The position numbers and the translations under genes were made by a program. A stretch of DNA of 64,000 bases from Gemmatimonadota bacterium. Its GTDB lineage: Bacteria > Gemmatimonadota > Gemmatimonadetes > Longimicrobiales > Gaopeijiaceae. The first letter of the stretch is position 1. Each line of letters starts with the position of its first letter. Shown here one piece after another: positions 39,262 through 49,181 of the stretch. Below the pieces are notes generated by a model. That model was not told the DNA's origin. It made no database searches and saw nothing but the letters and a program-made list of their open reading frames with translations. The stretch spans positions 62,001-126,000 of the forward strand of contig JAJDVT010000070.1 in assembly GCA_022826005.1 (NCBI GenBank), read 5' to 3'.

Positions 39262-40656
39262 TCAGCCCGTCAACCGCGGCGGCGTCCCCAGACGTGCCAG
39301 GTTCGTGCCGAGGACCTCTTCCGCGAGGACCGCGCGGTCCAGCAGGTCGTGATCGGTGCCGGTGCGGCCGATGAGCTGCAGCCCGGCGGGCATGCCGCAC
39401 TCGTCGAGGCCGGCCGGGAGGCTCACCGCGCACATGTCGAGCATGCTCGCGGGGCCGGTGCCGGAGAGCATGTCGCGGTTGACGGCGCGGTAGGCGTCCA
39501 GCTGCGAGAGGGCCGCGAGGGGTGGAGGGGTGATGGGGAGGGTGGGGGTGGCGAGCAGCTCCACGCCGTGCGACTCCATGCGTGCGTGGAGCCTGGCCGA
39601 GAGGCGGCGGCGCAGGCGGAGGATCGCGATGTAGTCCACCGCGCTGACCTGGTGGGCGGACTCGAGCCGCTTTCCGACGGTGGGGTCGAGGATGGCGGTC
39701 CAGCCGGGCAGGTGCCGTTCCAGCGACTCGGATCGCTCCGGCTGCACCAGCTCGCCCGCCAGGTAGCGCTCGCCGGCCTCCTGCAGCTCCGGGGCGTCGA
39801 AGTCGACGAGCCTGGCGCCCGCCGCCTCCAGGTCGCCGAGGGCCTGCCGGACGGTGGTGGCGACGGACGGGTGGGCCTCCTGCCAGAGCCCGTGACGGGG
39901 GATGCCGATGGTGAGGGCGGCGAGCGCGGGGTGGGGTGGGGTGGGGGGGGTGCCGTGTCCGGCCAGGGGGTCGATAGCGCGGAAGGCGTAGCGGGAGTCC
40001 GCAGCCGTGTGGGTGAGGAGACCGACGGTGTCGAGGGTGGTCGACAGCGGCACAACTCCGGTCGTGGGCCAGCGACCGGTGGTGTGGCGGTGGCCGACCA
40101 CCCCGGTGGCCGAGGCGGGGATGCGGACGGAACCGCCGGTGTCGCTCCCCAGGGCGATCCGCGACGACCCCTCCCACAGACTGACCCCGGCGCCCGACGA
40201 GGAGCCACCGGGCACGCGGTGCTCATCTGCGTCCCAGGGGTTCACCGGAGTGCCGGTGTTCGGGTTCAGCCCCACCCCTCCGAAGGCCAGTTCGACGGTG
40301 TGCGTCTTGCCGACGATCACCGCGCCCAGCTTCCGCAGAGCGCCGACGAGGAACCCTTCGCGCTGCCACCGTTCCGGGAGTTCCCTCCGGGTTCCGGCGT
40401 GAATGGGGAGACCCTGGACCCCATAGAGATCCTTCACCGACACCGTGACGCCGGCCAGGGGCCCCGGGTCCCGGCCCCGGGCCACGGCCGCGTCCACGGC
40501 ATCGGCCTGCCGGCGCGCCCCCTCGGCATCGAACACGATGTACGCGCCCAAATCGCTCGCCTCATGGTGGCGGAGGGCGTCCTCTACCAGGGATCTTGCG
40601 GTCGACTTGCCGCTGCGAACCGAGGCGGCCACGGCCGCGATGGAAGGTCGGGTCAT
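39262..40656 (-). CDS. Amidase (amidase signature family)
   Basis: PLAGVTVSVKDLYGVQGLPIHAGT; PGGSSSGAGVSLWEGSSRIALGSDTGGSVRIPAS. Confidence 0.9.
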   Translation of the reverse strand: MTRPSIAAVAASVRSGKSTARSLVEDALRHHEASDLGAYIVFDAEGARRQADAVDAAVARGRDPGPLAGVTVSVKDLYGVQGLPIHAGTRRELPERWQREGFLVGALRKLGAVIVGKTHTVELAFGGVGLNPNTGTPVNPWDADEHRVPGGSSSGAGVSLWEGSSRIALGSDTGGSVRIPASATGVVGHRHTTGRWPTTGVVPLSTTLDTVGLLTHTAADSRYAFRAIDPLAGHGTPPTPPHPALAALTIGIPRHGLWQEAHPSVATTVRQALGDLEAAGARLVDFDAPELQEAGERYLAGELVQPERSESLERHLPGWTAILDPTVGKRLESAHQVSAVDYIAILRLRRRLSARLHARMESHGVELLATPTLPITPPPLAALSQLDAYRAVNRDMLSGTGPASMLDMCAVSLPAGLDECGMPAGLQLIGRTGTDHDLLDRAVLAEEVLGTNLARLGTPPRLTG

Positions 40657-40743
40657 GGGAGAACTCGTTTCCTGGGACGGGGGTATGATTGGAAGCGGGG
40701 ATTTCCATGCCCGCCGGGTGCTTCCAACGGAAGGTGAACGAAC

Positions 40744-41775
40744 GTGTCGAATTCTCAAGACGCGGGGGCGGTGGCCACGCCGCGCGTGCGGGTCAGGCGT
40801 CTCAACGATGCGCCGATCGACCCCGGCGGTAACCATGTCCTCTACTGGATGACCTCGGCCCGGCGCACCCGTTGGAACTTCGCGCTGCAGAGGGCTGCGG
40901 AACACTGCGTTTCCCTGCGCCTCCCGCTCCTGGTGCTGGAACCCCTGCGAGTCGGCTATCCGTGGGCGTGCGACCGCCTTCGCCGCTTCATCGACCATCC
41001 CACGCGGCCCGCCGGCCGCCGTCCCGGCCTCCATCCTCTCCCGGTGGCCCCCCGCCGACCTCTCCTGCCCGGCCTCCCTCGTCGCCCGGCTCCCCATCGA
41101 CCACGCTGTGGGCCCGGCGGTGCTGCGTGCCAGCAACCCGGCGCTGCGCGACGCTGTGCGCGATCCGCGCGGCAGCCCCCCCGACCCTCTCGGCGACCCC
41201 GCCCCCCTGCCCGGCGGCCCCGACGCTGCCGCCGCCCGCCTCGCCGCTTTCGTCCAACACGGGCTCTCCCGCTACGCCACCGACCGGAACCACCCCGAAC
41301 GCGACGCGGCCAGCGGTCTGTCCCCCTACCTGCATTTCGGCCACATCTCCGCCCACGAGATCTTCCACCGCATCGCTGCCCACGAGACCTGGGAACCCAC
41401 CCGCCTGCGCCCCGAGCGGCGGGCAGGCGCGCCGGCTGGTGGGGAATGAACGAGAGCGCGGAGGCCTTTCTCGACCAGCTCGTCACCTGGCGGGAACTCG
41501 GCTTCAAACGGTGCCTCCAGGTCGCGAAGTACGACTCCTGCGAGTCCCTTCCTGAGGGGGCGCGCAGGACGCTGCGGGAACACGCCTCCGATCCGCGGGA
41601 GTGGAGCTACGACCGAGACGCCTTCGAGGAAGCCCGCACCCACGATCCCCTCTTGGAACGCCGCGCAGAACCAGCTCCGGCGCGAGGGCCGGATTCACAG
41701 CTACCTGCGGATGCTCTGGGGCAAGATCCGCTACACGGCCGACCCCCTGGCCAACGACCCTGCCCATGAGCCATC
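40744..41775 (+). pseudogene. Class II CPD photolyase, frameshifted and internally deleted
   Basis: HVLYWMTSARRTRWNFALQRAAEHC; then other frames [68 protein letters not shown]. Confidence 0.85.
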
Positions 41776-41799
41776 CACGGCGGGATTTCTCCAGGCCCC

Positions 41800-42480
41800 G
41801 TGCTGGTCATCAGCCGGTGCCTGGAGCTGGAGCCCTGCCGCTGTGACGGCGGCATCATCCGCTTCGACTCGGTAAAGTCCCTCCAAACGCACGTCGATTG
41901 CCGACCCGTCTGCCCGGGAGCTGGAGGTGGGGCCGGGGGTCCCGCGGGATGTGGTCCGTCTCGTGGCGTCGGGGGGGCGGAATCTGCTTCAACAGCCTTC
42001 TGCCGGCTGTGACCTCACCGGCGACATGGAGGCGTTCGCCAATGACTTCCCGGGTTCGCTCAACGGAGTGGACGGGTTCATCCTCAAGTCGCGTTCGCCG
42101 AGCTGCGGCACCGGCAGTGTCAAGGTCTTCGACGGGATGGAGTCGCAGACCGCCGTGCGTCGCTCCCCCGGGCTCTTCGCGGCCGCCGTGCTCGATCGCT
42201 ACGGCCACCTCGCGGTCGAGGACGAGGGGCGCCTGCGCAACCATCGCATTCGCGAACACTTCCTGACCAAGCACTTCGCGCGCCAGCTGGAGCGCTACCG
42301 CGAAGGACAGCTGCCTGCGGTCGCGATTGCCACGCTGCTGGAGTCGTGGGCTATCCGGTTCGGAGCGGTCTACATTCTCGACCAGGCTCTGTTCGCGCGC
42401 TTCCCCGCGACGCTGGCCACCCTGGCGGACTCCGGGAAGGGGCGCTCGGCGGGGCGACAGCGGCGACCGCGGCTCAGCGG
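41800..42480 (+). pseudogene. DUF523 (TudS-like) + DUF1722 (YbgA-like) protein, frameshifted/internally shortened
   Basis: VLVISRCLELEPCRCDGG; frameshift near 41917; PGVPRDVVRLV..VDGFILKSRSPSCGTGSVKVFDG..GLFAAAVLDRYGHLAVEDEGRLRNHRIREHF; LPAVAIATLLESWAIRFGAVYILDQALF. Confidence 0.75.
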
Positions 42481-43928
42481 CTTCGCGTCCACGTCTCGAA
42501 GAACCCGTCTCCCTCTCCGAGGATGGGGGCGCCGAGCAGGCGGCCGGACAGAATCGCCGCCCCCCGCATCTGGAAGAAGAGGGCTTCGGGGCTATCCGGC
42601 CAGACCGGAACCTGGGTCGCCCGGACGTGGCCGACGGCTACGCGCAGCGCGACTGAATCGGCGCCGCTCGCGGCGAGGATCGAGATGGAATCGGGTGCGG
42701 ATCGGAGGCTATCGTCGGGCCAATGCGTGGAGAGACGGCGAATCGGCAGAATCCCCGCGAAACCGTGCTCGTCGGTCAGGTAGAGGATGCGCGGCCCCGC
42801 CGCTCCCTGCTCACGGTCACCGTCGCGGACGCCTCCGTACAGGACCGAATAGTCCCCCGCCTGCGCCTGGCCCCAGTCCCAGATGACGCCGCCCCACGTG
42901 CCCCAGTTGTGGTCGTGATAGGTGCGGGCGCCCTCGACTCGCGTGCACTTGGCCCCCTCGCACACCCGTCCGGTGGCACGTGCGTCAAGGAGGGGGACGG
43001 TGTAGCCGGAGGTGATACCCTCTCCCCCGATTTCTACCGGGGGCAGGTAACGCCGCGAGCTGGCCGTGACGGTGAGGTCGAGGGTGAGCGGGCCGCTGCC
43101 GGTCTCGGAGGGGATGTAGGCGACGAGGGCGTAGCTGCCGTCGTCCTCGATGGTCACGCTGGAGCGGCCGATCACCAGGTCGGGCTGTCCGTCCGAAAAG
43201 CCGACCTGGCCGGAGGGAACGCCGGCGGAGTACGCGCGCTCGCCGGCCCCGGGCTCCACCCGCGTGGCCAGCATCCGTCCACCCCAGCGACCGTCCGGCA
43301 CCCGGCCCGCGATCATCCAGGTCAGGTAGAGCCAGCCGGAGTCGGGGAGCATCAGATTGAAGTAGTGCCACTCGGCCCAGGTGGAGTCGGCGGCGGCGGC
43401 ACCCCGGGGCAGGTGCAGCGCGTCCAGGGAACGGTAGAGCTCGGCGTCGGTGGGGTCACGCCAGCGACGGTCGGCGTCCAGGTCCTCCCAGGTGCCCGCG
43501 ACGAGGGCAGGCGCGACCTCGAGGCGGTCGGCCAGGCCGGGAATCGTGCCGCTCGCGGAGACCGGCACGAGACCGGAATCGGCCTCCAGATAAAGGAGTT
43601 CGTCGTCGATCCAGGGGGCGGCCGCCGCGATCCGCCCCTCGAACCGTGGCCCCGCGAGGACCTCCCGGTAGAGGAGCGGCGCCTGCTCGATCGAGAAGTA
43701 CATGGAGCCGGCGCCACCCGTCTTCAGTGTCTCCAGGTCAATGCCGGCGGGAAGGACGATGAGGTCTCCACCTCCCACCAGTTCCGTGTCCCGGGACTGT
43801 TCCACCAGGGCGCCGCCGACCGACAGCAGGACGATCGTGACGCCCACGCCGAGCGCGTATCCGGCGAGCAGGAGGAGGCTGCGCCCTGGACGCTGCCGGA
43901 AGGAGCCCCGGACCAGCTGCGGGATCAC
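42474..43928 (-). CDS. Membrane-anchored AttH/CrtC-like lipocalin-domain protein with FtsX-like N-terminal TM segment
   Basis: RGSFRQRPGRSLLLLAGYALGVGVTIVLLSVGGALVEQSRDTELVGGGDLIVLPAG; later WAEWHYFNLML..WLYLTWMIAG, HDHNWGTWGGVIWDWGQAQAGDYSVLYGGV. Confidence 0.7.
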   Translation of the reverse strand: MIPQLVRGSFRQRPGRSLLLLAGYALGVGVTIVLLSVGGALVEQSRDTELVGGGDLIVLPAGIDLETLKTGGAGSMYFSIEQAPLLYREVLAGPRFEGRIAAAAPWIDDELLYLEADSGLVPVSASGTIPGLADRLEVAPALVAGTWEDLDADRRWRDPTDAELYRSLDALHLPRGAAAADSTWAEWHYFNLMLPDSGWLYLTWMIAGRVPDGRWGGRMLATRVEPGAGERAYSAGVPSGQVGFSDGQPDLVIGRSSVTIEDDGSYALVAYIPSETGSGPLTLDLTVTASSRRYLPPVEIGGEGITSGYTVPLLDARATGRVCEGAKCTRVEGARTYHDHNWGTWGGVIWDWGQAQAGDYSVLYGGVRDGDREQGAAGPRILYLTDEHGFAGILPIRRLSTHWPDDSLRSAPDSISILAASGADSVALRVAVGHVRATQVPVWPDSPEALFFQMRGAAILSGRLLGAPILGEGDGFFETWTRSR

Positions 43929-44662
43929 GGCCGGGTTCTCCCGTCCACGACCTGGATGCTGCGGCGGGCCCCGGCGGCGAGCTCCGGATCGTGGGTGGCG
44001 ACGACAAGAGTCGTGCCGGCGGCGTTCAGCTCCTGGAAGAGCGCAAGGACGCGGCGCGAGGTGGCCCGGTCGAGTTCCCCGGTGGGCTCGTCGGCCAGGA
44101 TGAGCGCAGGGTCGTTTGCCAGGGCGCGCGCGATGGCGACGCGCTGGCACTGTCCGCCGGAGAGTTCACTCGGCCGGTGCCGCAGCCGGTCCGCGAGACC
44201 CACCTGCTCGAGCACGGCGGCGGCGCGTTCGCGGCGCTCCCGGCGCCCCACCCGCGCGGCGGCAAGGGGCAGCTCGACGTTCTCGATCGCGCTCAGCATC
44301 GGGAGCAGGTGGAACCTCTGGAAGACAAGTCCGACCTCGCGCAGGCGGAGGGCCGCGCGTTCCTCGACCGAGAGACGGGCGAGGTCGCGGCCCAGGAAGA
44401 GCACTTCGCCGCTCGTGGGGAGATCGACGCCGCCGAGCAGGTGCAGCAGGGTGGACTTGCCCGATCCGCTCGGTCCGGTCACCGCGAGGAAATCACCCCG
44501 TGCGACGGTGACGCTGGCGCCGCGAAGTGCCCGTACCCGGGTGCGGCCGCGCCGGTAGTCGCGCGTGACTTCACGCGCCGTGACCACAGTACCGCCCACA
44601 CCGGCCTGGCTCCCGCGGCCGCCCCGCGACCCGCCCCGGTCACCGCTTGCGCTCGTCGTCAC
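43925..44662 (-). CDS. ABC transporter ATP-binding protein (LolD/MacB type)
   Basis: VTGPSGSGKSTLLHLLGGVDLPTSGEVLFLG; LSGGQCQRVAIARALANDPALILADEPTGELD. Confidence 0.95.
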   Translation of the reverse strand: MTTSASGDRGGSRGGRGSQAGVGGTVVTAREVTRDYRRGRTRVRALRGASVTVARGDFLAVTGPSGSGKSTLLHLLGGVDLPTSGEVLFLGRDLARLSVEERAALRLREVGLVFQRFHLLPMLSAIENVELPLAAARVGRRERRERAAAVLEQVGLADRLRHRPSELSGGQCQRVAIARALANDPALILADEPTGELDRATSRRVLALFQELNAAGTTLVVATHDPELAAGARRSIQVVDGRTRP

Positions 44663-45852
44663 GGCTCCTCCCGGTGCAGCAGTTCGGTCACCTCCCGCCC
44701 CGCGGCGTGGAGCGCCGGCACCAGCCCCGCCACGGCCCCCGAGACGATCACCAGCGCGTACGCGGTCACCAGGCTCGCCGGCTGCAGCACGAAGAACCGC
44801 ACGGCGGCCGGCAAGCCGGGAAGTCCGGCCAGGATGGACTCCAGGTATCCGGCCACAACCACTGAAAGCCCGATCCCGATGCCGCCTCCGATCACGGCCA
44901 GGATCACGCTCTCGGCAGCGATGTCGCCGACGACGCGGGCCCGCCCGACGCCGATCGCCCGCACCGCTGCGATTACCCCGAGCCGCTCGCTCACCGAGAC
45001 AGCGGTGATGGTACCTATCAGCAGCGCCGCCACGAAGAGGCTCACGCTCCCCAGGACCACGGAGACCTGCCGGAAGTAGGACAGCCGTTCGTCCAGTTCG
45101 TCGGCGATACCCGCGAGGGTGACGACTTCCACCCGTTGCGAAGCGGCCACGATCCCCGCCCGCACGGCCTCCGGATCGGCGTCCCCCTCCATCCGGACCA
45201 TGGCGAAGGAGACCTCGTCGTCCAGTCCGGAGAGTGCCTGCAGATCGGCCATCGGCATCGCCACCGGCATGTCCCGCCGGGTCGCGAAGACGAAGTCACC
45301 CGTCCCCGACACCCGCACCGTTGCGCTCCGGCCCCACCCCGCGAAGCCGCTGGCCGTGGCCAGCCGCAGACGACTGTCCGGGCCGACGCCGAGCTCCACG
45401 GCCAGCCTGGCGTCCAGCAGCACCTCCCCCGTCCCGGGCAGCTCACCCTCGACCAGCCCGTAGAGGGCGCGGTTCCCCGGATCCAGTCCCAGCGCCAGCG
45501 TGCGCCTAGCTTCGCGGGAATCCACCCCCCCCTCCACCACCTCGGCGCTGACCGACATCGCCAGCACCGGCGCGACCCGCTCCACCCCGGCCACCGACCC
45601 GACGCTGTCCTGAAGCGCCCCCCACCCCGGGATCGTGGCCTCCGTATCGAACGGCAGGGTCCCCTTCGGCGACACCCGCAGTTCGTATCCGCGCGACTCG
45701 AGCAGGTCCCCGAAGCTCTGCTGGATCCCCACGGCGAGCATGAGCATGTCGGCGAGCATCGCCGTCGACACCGCCACACCGGCCACGGTGAGCAGGGTCC
45801 GGAGCGGACGGTGACGCAGCTCGCGGATCGAGTTGCGGGCAAGCACGCTCAT
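44659..45852 (-). CDS. FtsX-family ABC permease
   Basis: MSVLARNSIRELRHRPLRTLLTVAGVAVSTAML..; C-terminal 3-TM FtsX domain. Confidence 0.88.
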   Translation of the reverse strand: MSVLARNSIRELRHRPLRTLLTVAGVAVSTAMLADMLMLAVGIQQSFGDLLESRGYELRVSPKGTLPFDTEATIPGWGALQDSVGSVAGVERVAPVLAMSVSAEVVEGGVDSREARRTLALGLDPGNRALYGLVEGELPGTGEVLLDARLAVELGVGPDSRLRLATASGFAGWGRSATVRVSGTGDFVFATRRDMPVAMPMADLQALSGLDDEVSFAMVRMEGDADPEAVRAGIVAASQRVEVVTLAGIADELDERLSYFRQVSVVLGSVSLFVAALLIGTITAVSVSERLGVIAAVRAIGVGRARVVGDIAAESVILAVIGGGIGIGLSVVVAGYLESILAGLPGLPAAVRFFVLQPASLVTAYALVIVSGAVAGLVPALHAAGREVTELLHREEP

Positions 45853-46697
45853 CGCCCGATCTGATCGAGCGGATCGGTTGCGAACAGCCGCGCACCGGCC
45901 ACCAGCCCCGCCCCCAGCCCCAGCACCACGGCCAGCCCGAGCGCCTGGACCGCCATCTCGCCGGTCATGATCGAGAAGACCAGGGTGGTGTCGTACGCAC
46001 GCTGGTAGTACGCGTTCACCACCGCCGACGCGGCGAAGCCCACGCCCAGCCCGGCCACGCCCCCCACCGCGGAGAGCAGCGCGGCTTCGGCGACCGTCCA
46101 CCCCATCAGGATCCGTCGCGGGATGCCCGCCAGCCGCGCGGCCGCAACCGCCGCCCGCCGCTCCTGCACCTTCAGGACCATGATGCACGCGAGGAACACG
46201 CCGCCGGCCACGAGCGTGATCCCCGCGATAGCCGCGTGAAAGCGGCTCACCACGCGAAAGGTGGTCGAGGCGCGGTCGGCCACCTCCGCGGCGGGCCACA
46301 CCTGCGCGCCGGCCAGGAGCGGCTCGATCTCACGGGCAGTGCCGGGGGCGTCAACGCCGGGGCGCAACTTCACAGTGAAGTAGTCGACCTCGCCGTCCCG
46401 CCCCGAGAGCGCCTGCAGGTGCGGCAGATGGAGGAGCACGCGCGGACGGGTGCTCATCAGTGCCGAAGGGTCCGCCCGCGGCTCGAAAACGGCGGCCACC
46501 AGGGCCGGGCAGGGCTCGGCGTCCGGAGCGGACCGCAACCGCACCACCGACCCCGCCTCGATTCCCGCACGGTCCGCGTAGGGCCGTTCGACCAGGACCT
46601 GCAGGTCTTCCGGGCAGGGGGCCTGGGGGGCCTGGAGAGCCTGGGAAACCTGTGGCAGGCCCGCGAGAACCCCCGCGGCCAGGCGGAGTCCCCTCAC
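45849..46697 (-). CDS. FtsX-like ABC permease (second, shorter)
   Basis: VFLACIMVLKVQERRAAVAAARLAGIPRRILMGWTVAEAALLSAVGGVAGLGVGF..ATDPLDQIGR. Confidence 0.8.
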   Translation of the reverse strand: MRGLRLAAGVLAGLPQVSQALQAPQAPCPEDLQVLVERPYADRAGIEAGSVVRLRSAPDAEPCPALVAAVFEPRADPSALMSTRPRVLLHLPHLQALSGRDGEVDYFTVKLRPGVDAPGTAREIEPLLAGAQVWPAAEVADRASTTFRVVSRFHAAIAGITLVAGGVFLACIMVLKVQERRAAVAAARLAGIPRRILMGWTVAEAALLSAVGGVAGLGVGFAASAVVNAYYQRAYDTTLVFSIMTGEMAVQALGLAVVLGLGAGLVAGARLFATDPLDQIGR

Positions 46698-46734
46698 GCG
46701 GGCCTGTCCACGAACTGCCAGGCTCCGGAGGGTG

Positions 46735-47904
46735 CTACCTCGTCCCCGTCGCCCTCATCCCGTCCGGAAAGATCTCGTTCCAGCCCGCCATGAACCGCTT
46801 CATCTCCTCCTCGGTCCCGATCGACACGCGCAGGTAGTCGAGCATCGGCGGGAAGTCGCGCCCCACGGCGACATCGCGCCTGCGGAACTGGGCCCGCACC
46901 TCGGAGGCCGGCCGGCCCGTGTGCACCATGAAGAAGTTGGTCTCCGACGGGATCACCTCGAAGCCCTGGTCGCGGAGATCCTTCATCGTGGCTTCCCGGA
47001 GCTCGATCGTGGTGTCGCGCACGTACTTCTCGGACTCGTGATCCTGTAGCGCCGCAACTCCGCCCCACCGGACCAGCGCGTTCACGCTGCCGGTGGCGTA
47101 GGTGCGCATCTCGTCGATCATCTCGGCGGGGGCGATTCCGTAGCCGAGCCGCAGACCCGCCATCCCGTAGATCTTGGAGAAGGTGCGGGTGACGAGGACC
47201 TTGCGGCCCTCCTTGATGTACTTCACCGCGCTCGCATACCGCGGATCCTGCACGAAGTGGTGGTACGCCTCGTCGATCAGCACGGGGATGTCCTCGGGGA
47301 TCCCGTTCAGCAGGTGCCGAATGTCGGAATCGGGCACGACCACGCCCGTCGGGTTGTTCGGGTTGACCACGTACACCAGTCCGACATCGCGGTAGTTGCG
47401 CCTGGTGACCTCGATCAGGTCGTCGATGTCCTGGGTGTGATCGGCCAGCAGCGGCCGCGCGATCACGTCCGCGTCGATCCCCGTCGCCACGCGGTAGACG
47501 CTCATGTAGGTGGGCTCGACGCCGACCACCTTCTCCTCGTGCCCGAGGAAGGCGATGCCGGCCACCTTGAGCGTCTCGCCCGAACCCGCGTTCATGATGA
47601 TGTTATCGGTGTCCAGGCCGTGATGCTCGGCGATCTTCTCGTGGATGTCCCCGTCGGGGTAGCCGTAGCGGTTCGCGTACTTCCAGGCGGCTTCCATCGA
47701 CGCCATCATCTTTTCGGACGGGCCGTAGGGGTTCTCGTTGGAGGATAGCTTGGCCAGCTCGTCGTAGGGGTCGAGCTGGGCGAGGCCGGGAGGAGGCGGG
47801 GGGAGGCGGAGCGAGGCGAGGGCCGAGCCGGGGCGGAGTCCGATCGCGCCCAGAGCGGCAGCTGCGCCGCCCACGAAATGCCGACGTGAGAATCCGTTCT
47901 TCAT
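46735..47904 (-). CDS. Histidinol-phosphate aminotransferase-like PLP enzyme with Tat signal peptide
   Basis: MKNGFSRRHFVGGAAAALGAIGLRPGSALA; LSSNENPYGPSEKM; VNPNNPTGVV; RTFSKIYGMAGLRLGYGIAP. Confidence 0.85.
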   Translation of the reverse strand: MKNGFSRRHFVGGAAAALGAIGLRPGSALASLRLPPPPPGLAQLDPYDELAKLSSNENPYGPSEKMMASMEAAWKYANRYGYPDGDIHEKIAEHHGLDTDNIIMNAGSGETLKVAGIAFLGHEEKVVGVEPTYMSVYRVATGIDADVIARPLLADHTQDIDDLIEVTRRNYRDVGLVYVVNPNNPTGVVVPDSDIRHLLNGIPEDIPVLIDEAYHHFVQDPRYASAVKYIKEGRKVLVTRTFSKIYGMAGLRLGYGIAPAEMIDEMRTYATGSVNALVRWGGVAALQDHESEKYVRDTTIELREATMKDLRDQGFEVIPSETNFFMVHTGRPASEVRAQFRRRDVAVGRDFPPMLDYLRVSIGTEEEMKRFMAGWNEIFPDGMRATGTR

Positions 47905-47998
47905 CGTGAGTCTCTCCTTGCTCCAGCCGGGCGCGGGGGCCGCCGTGGCCGGCGCGCGTTGCAGGCATCATAGGCGCGGGATGGGGTGGCGCGCCAGT

Positions 47999-49174
47999 TC
48001 AGAGAGACCGGTGCGGCCGCCTCAGCGCCCCCGCCAGCTCCTCCAGACTCTCCAGGTTATGCACCGGCCGGTGCTCATCCACCTCCGGCAGCAGCGCCCG
48101 GATCCCGGCGGCCCGGGGCGCGAACGCCCGGTAGCGGAGCAGCGGGTTCAGCCAGATCAGGGTGCGGCACGACTTGCGCAGCCGGCGGGCCTGGGCGCGG
48201 ATCCCTTCGCCCGCCTCGCGGTCCAGCCCGTCGGTGACCAGGAGCACGACCGCGCCCTGGGCGAGCAGCCGACGCGACCAGTGCAGGTTGAAGGCCTGCA
48301 GCGAGGCGCCGATGCGGGTGCCGCCGTACCAGTCGCGCACCTCCGTGCCGATGCGGTCGAGCGCGCGGTCCACGTCGCGGTCGCGCAACAGCCGGGTGAT
48401 GTTGGTGAGGCGGGTGCCGAACACGAAGGTGTGAACCCGGTCGGCGGCGTTGGTCAGCGTGTGGAAGAAGTGCAGCAGGATGCGGGAATAGGCCTCCATC
48501 GAGCCGGAGATGTCGCAGAGCGCGACGATGGTGGGCCGCCGCGTCCTGGTGGAGTTGCGCTGGAGCGGGAGCGGGAATCCGCCGGTGCGGACGGCGGTCC
48601 GCAGCGTGCGGCGCAGGTCGATGAAGCGGCCGCGCGGATCGGGTTCGTGGCGGCGCGTCGGCACCGGGCGCAGGTCGAGCCGGAGCGTGCGGATGACTTC
48701 CCGTGCCTGCAGGACTTCGGCCGCGGTCATGTCCTCGAAGTCCCTGGTGCGGAGGACTTCCGTGGGCGACCACGCCATGCGCAGCGGGATCTCCTGCGCG
48801 GGGGCGTCGGCGGGGGGGGTGGGGGGGCGGGGGGCGGAATCGTCCTCCGTCTGGAGCCGGGCGGGCGCGCGCGGCGACGGCGGCTGCTCCATCGGGATCT
48901 GCGAGCGCGACAGCAGCGCGGCGAGCGCCTCGTCCCCCCCGAACGGGTCGCGCCAGAAGAGCCGGAAGGCGCTCTTGAAGATGTGGCGGTGCTCGCGCCT
49001 GGCCACAAGGGTGCCGTGCAGGGCCCAGTAGAACTGCTGCCTGGCCGTGACGTCGATGGCCCGCAGCGCCCGCACCGCGGTGATCGTGTGGCCGGGTCCG
49101 ACGGGCAGTCCGGCAGCGCGCAACAGGCGCACGAAGTGCGCGACGTTCTCGGGGAGGCGGCCGGGGGGGGTCAT
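47999..49174 (-). CDS. VWA-domain CoxE-like protein
   Basis: IVALCDISGSMEAYSRILLHFFHTL; FGTRLTNITRLL; GGTRIGASLQAFN. Confidence 0.88.
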   Translation of the reverse strand: MTPPGRLPENVAHFVRLLRAAGLPVGPGHTITAVRALRAIDVTARQQFYWALHGTLVARREHRHIFKSAFRLFWRDPFGGDEALAALLSRSQIPMEQPPSPRAPARLQTEDDSAPRPPTPPADAPAQEIPLRMAWSPTEVLRTRDFEDMTAAEVLQAREVIRTLRLDLRPVPTRRHEPDPRGRFIDLRRTLRTAVRTGGFPLPLQRNSTRTRRPTIVALCDISGSMEAYSRILLHFFHTLTNAADRVHTFVFGTRLTNITRLLRDRDVDRALDRIGTEVRDWYGGTRIGASLQAFNLHWSRRLLAQGAVVLLVTDGLDREAGEGIRAQARRLRKSCRTLIWLNPLLRYRAFAPRAAGIRALLPEVDEHRPVHNLESLEELAGALRRPHRSL

Positions 49175-49181
49175 GTCTCAA

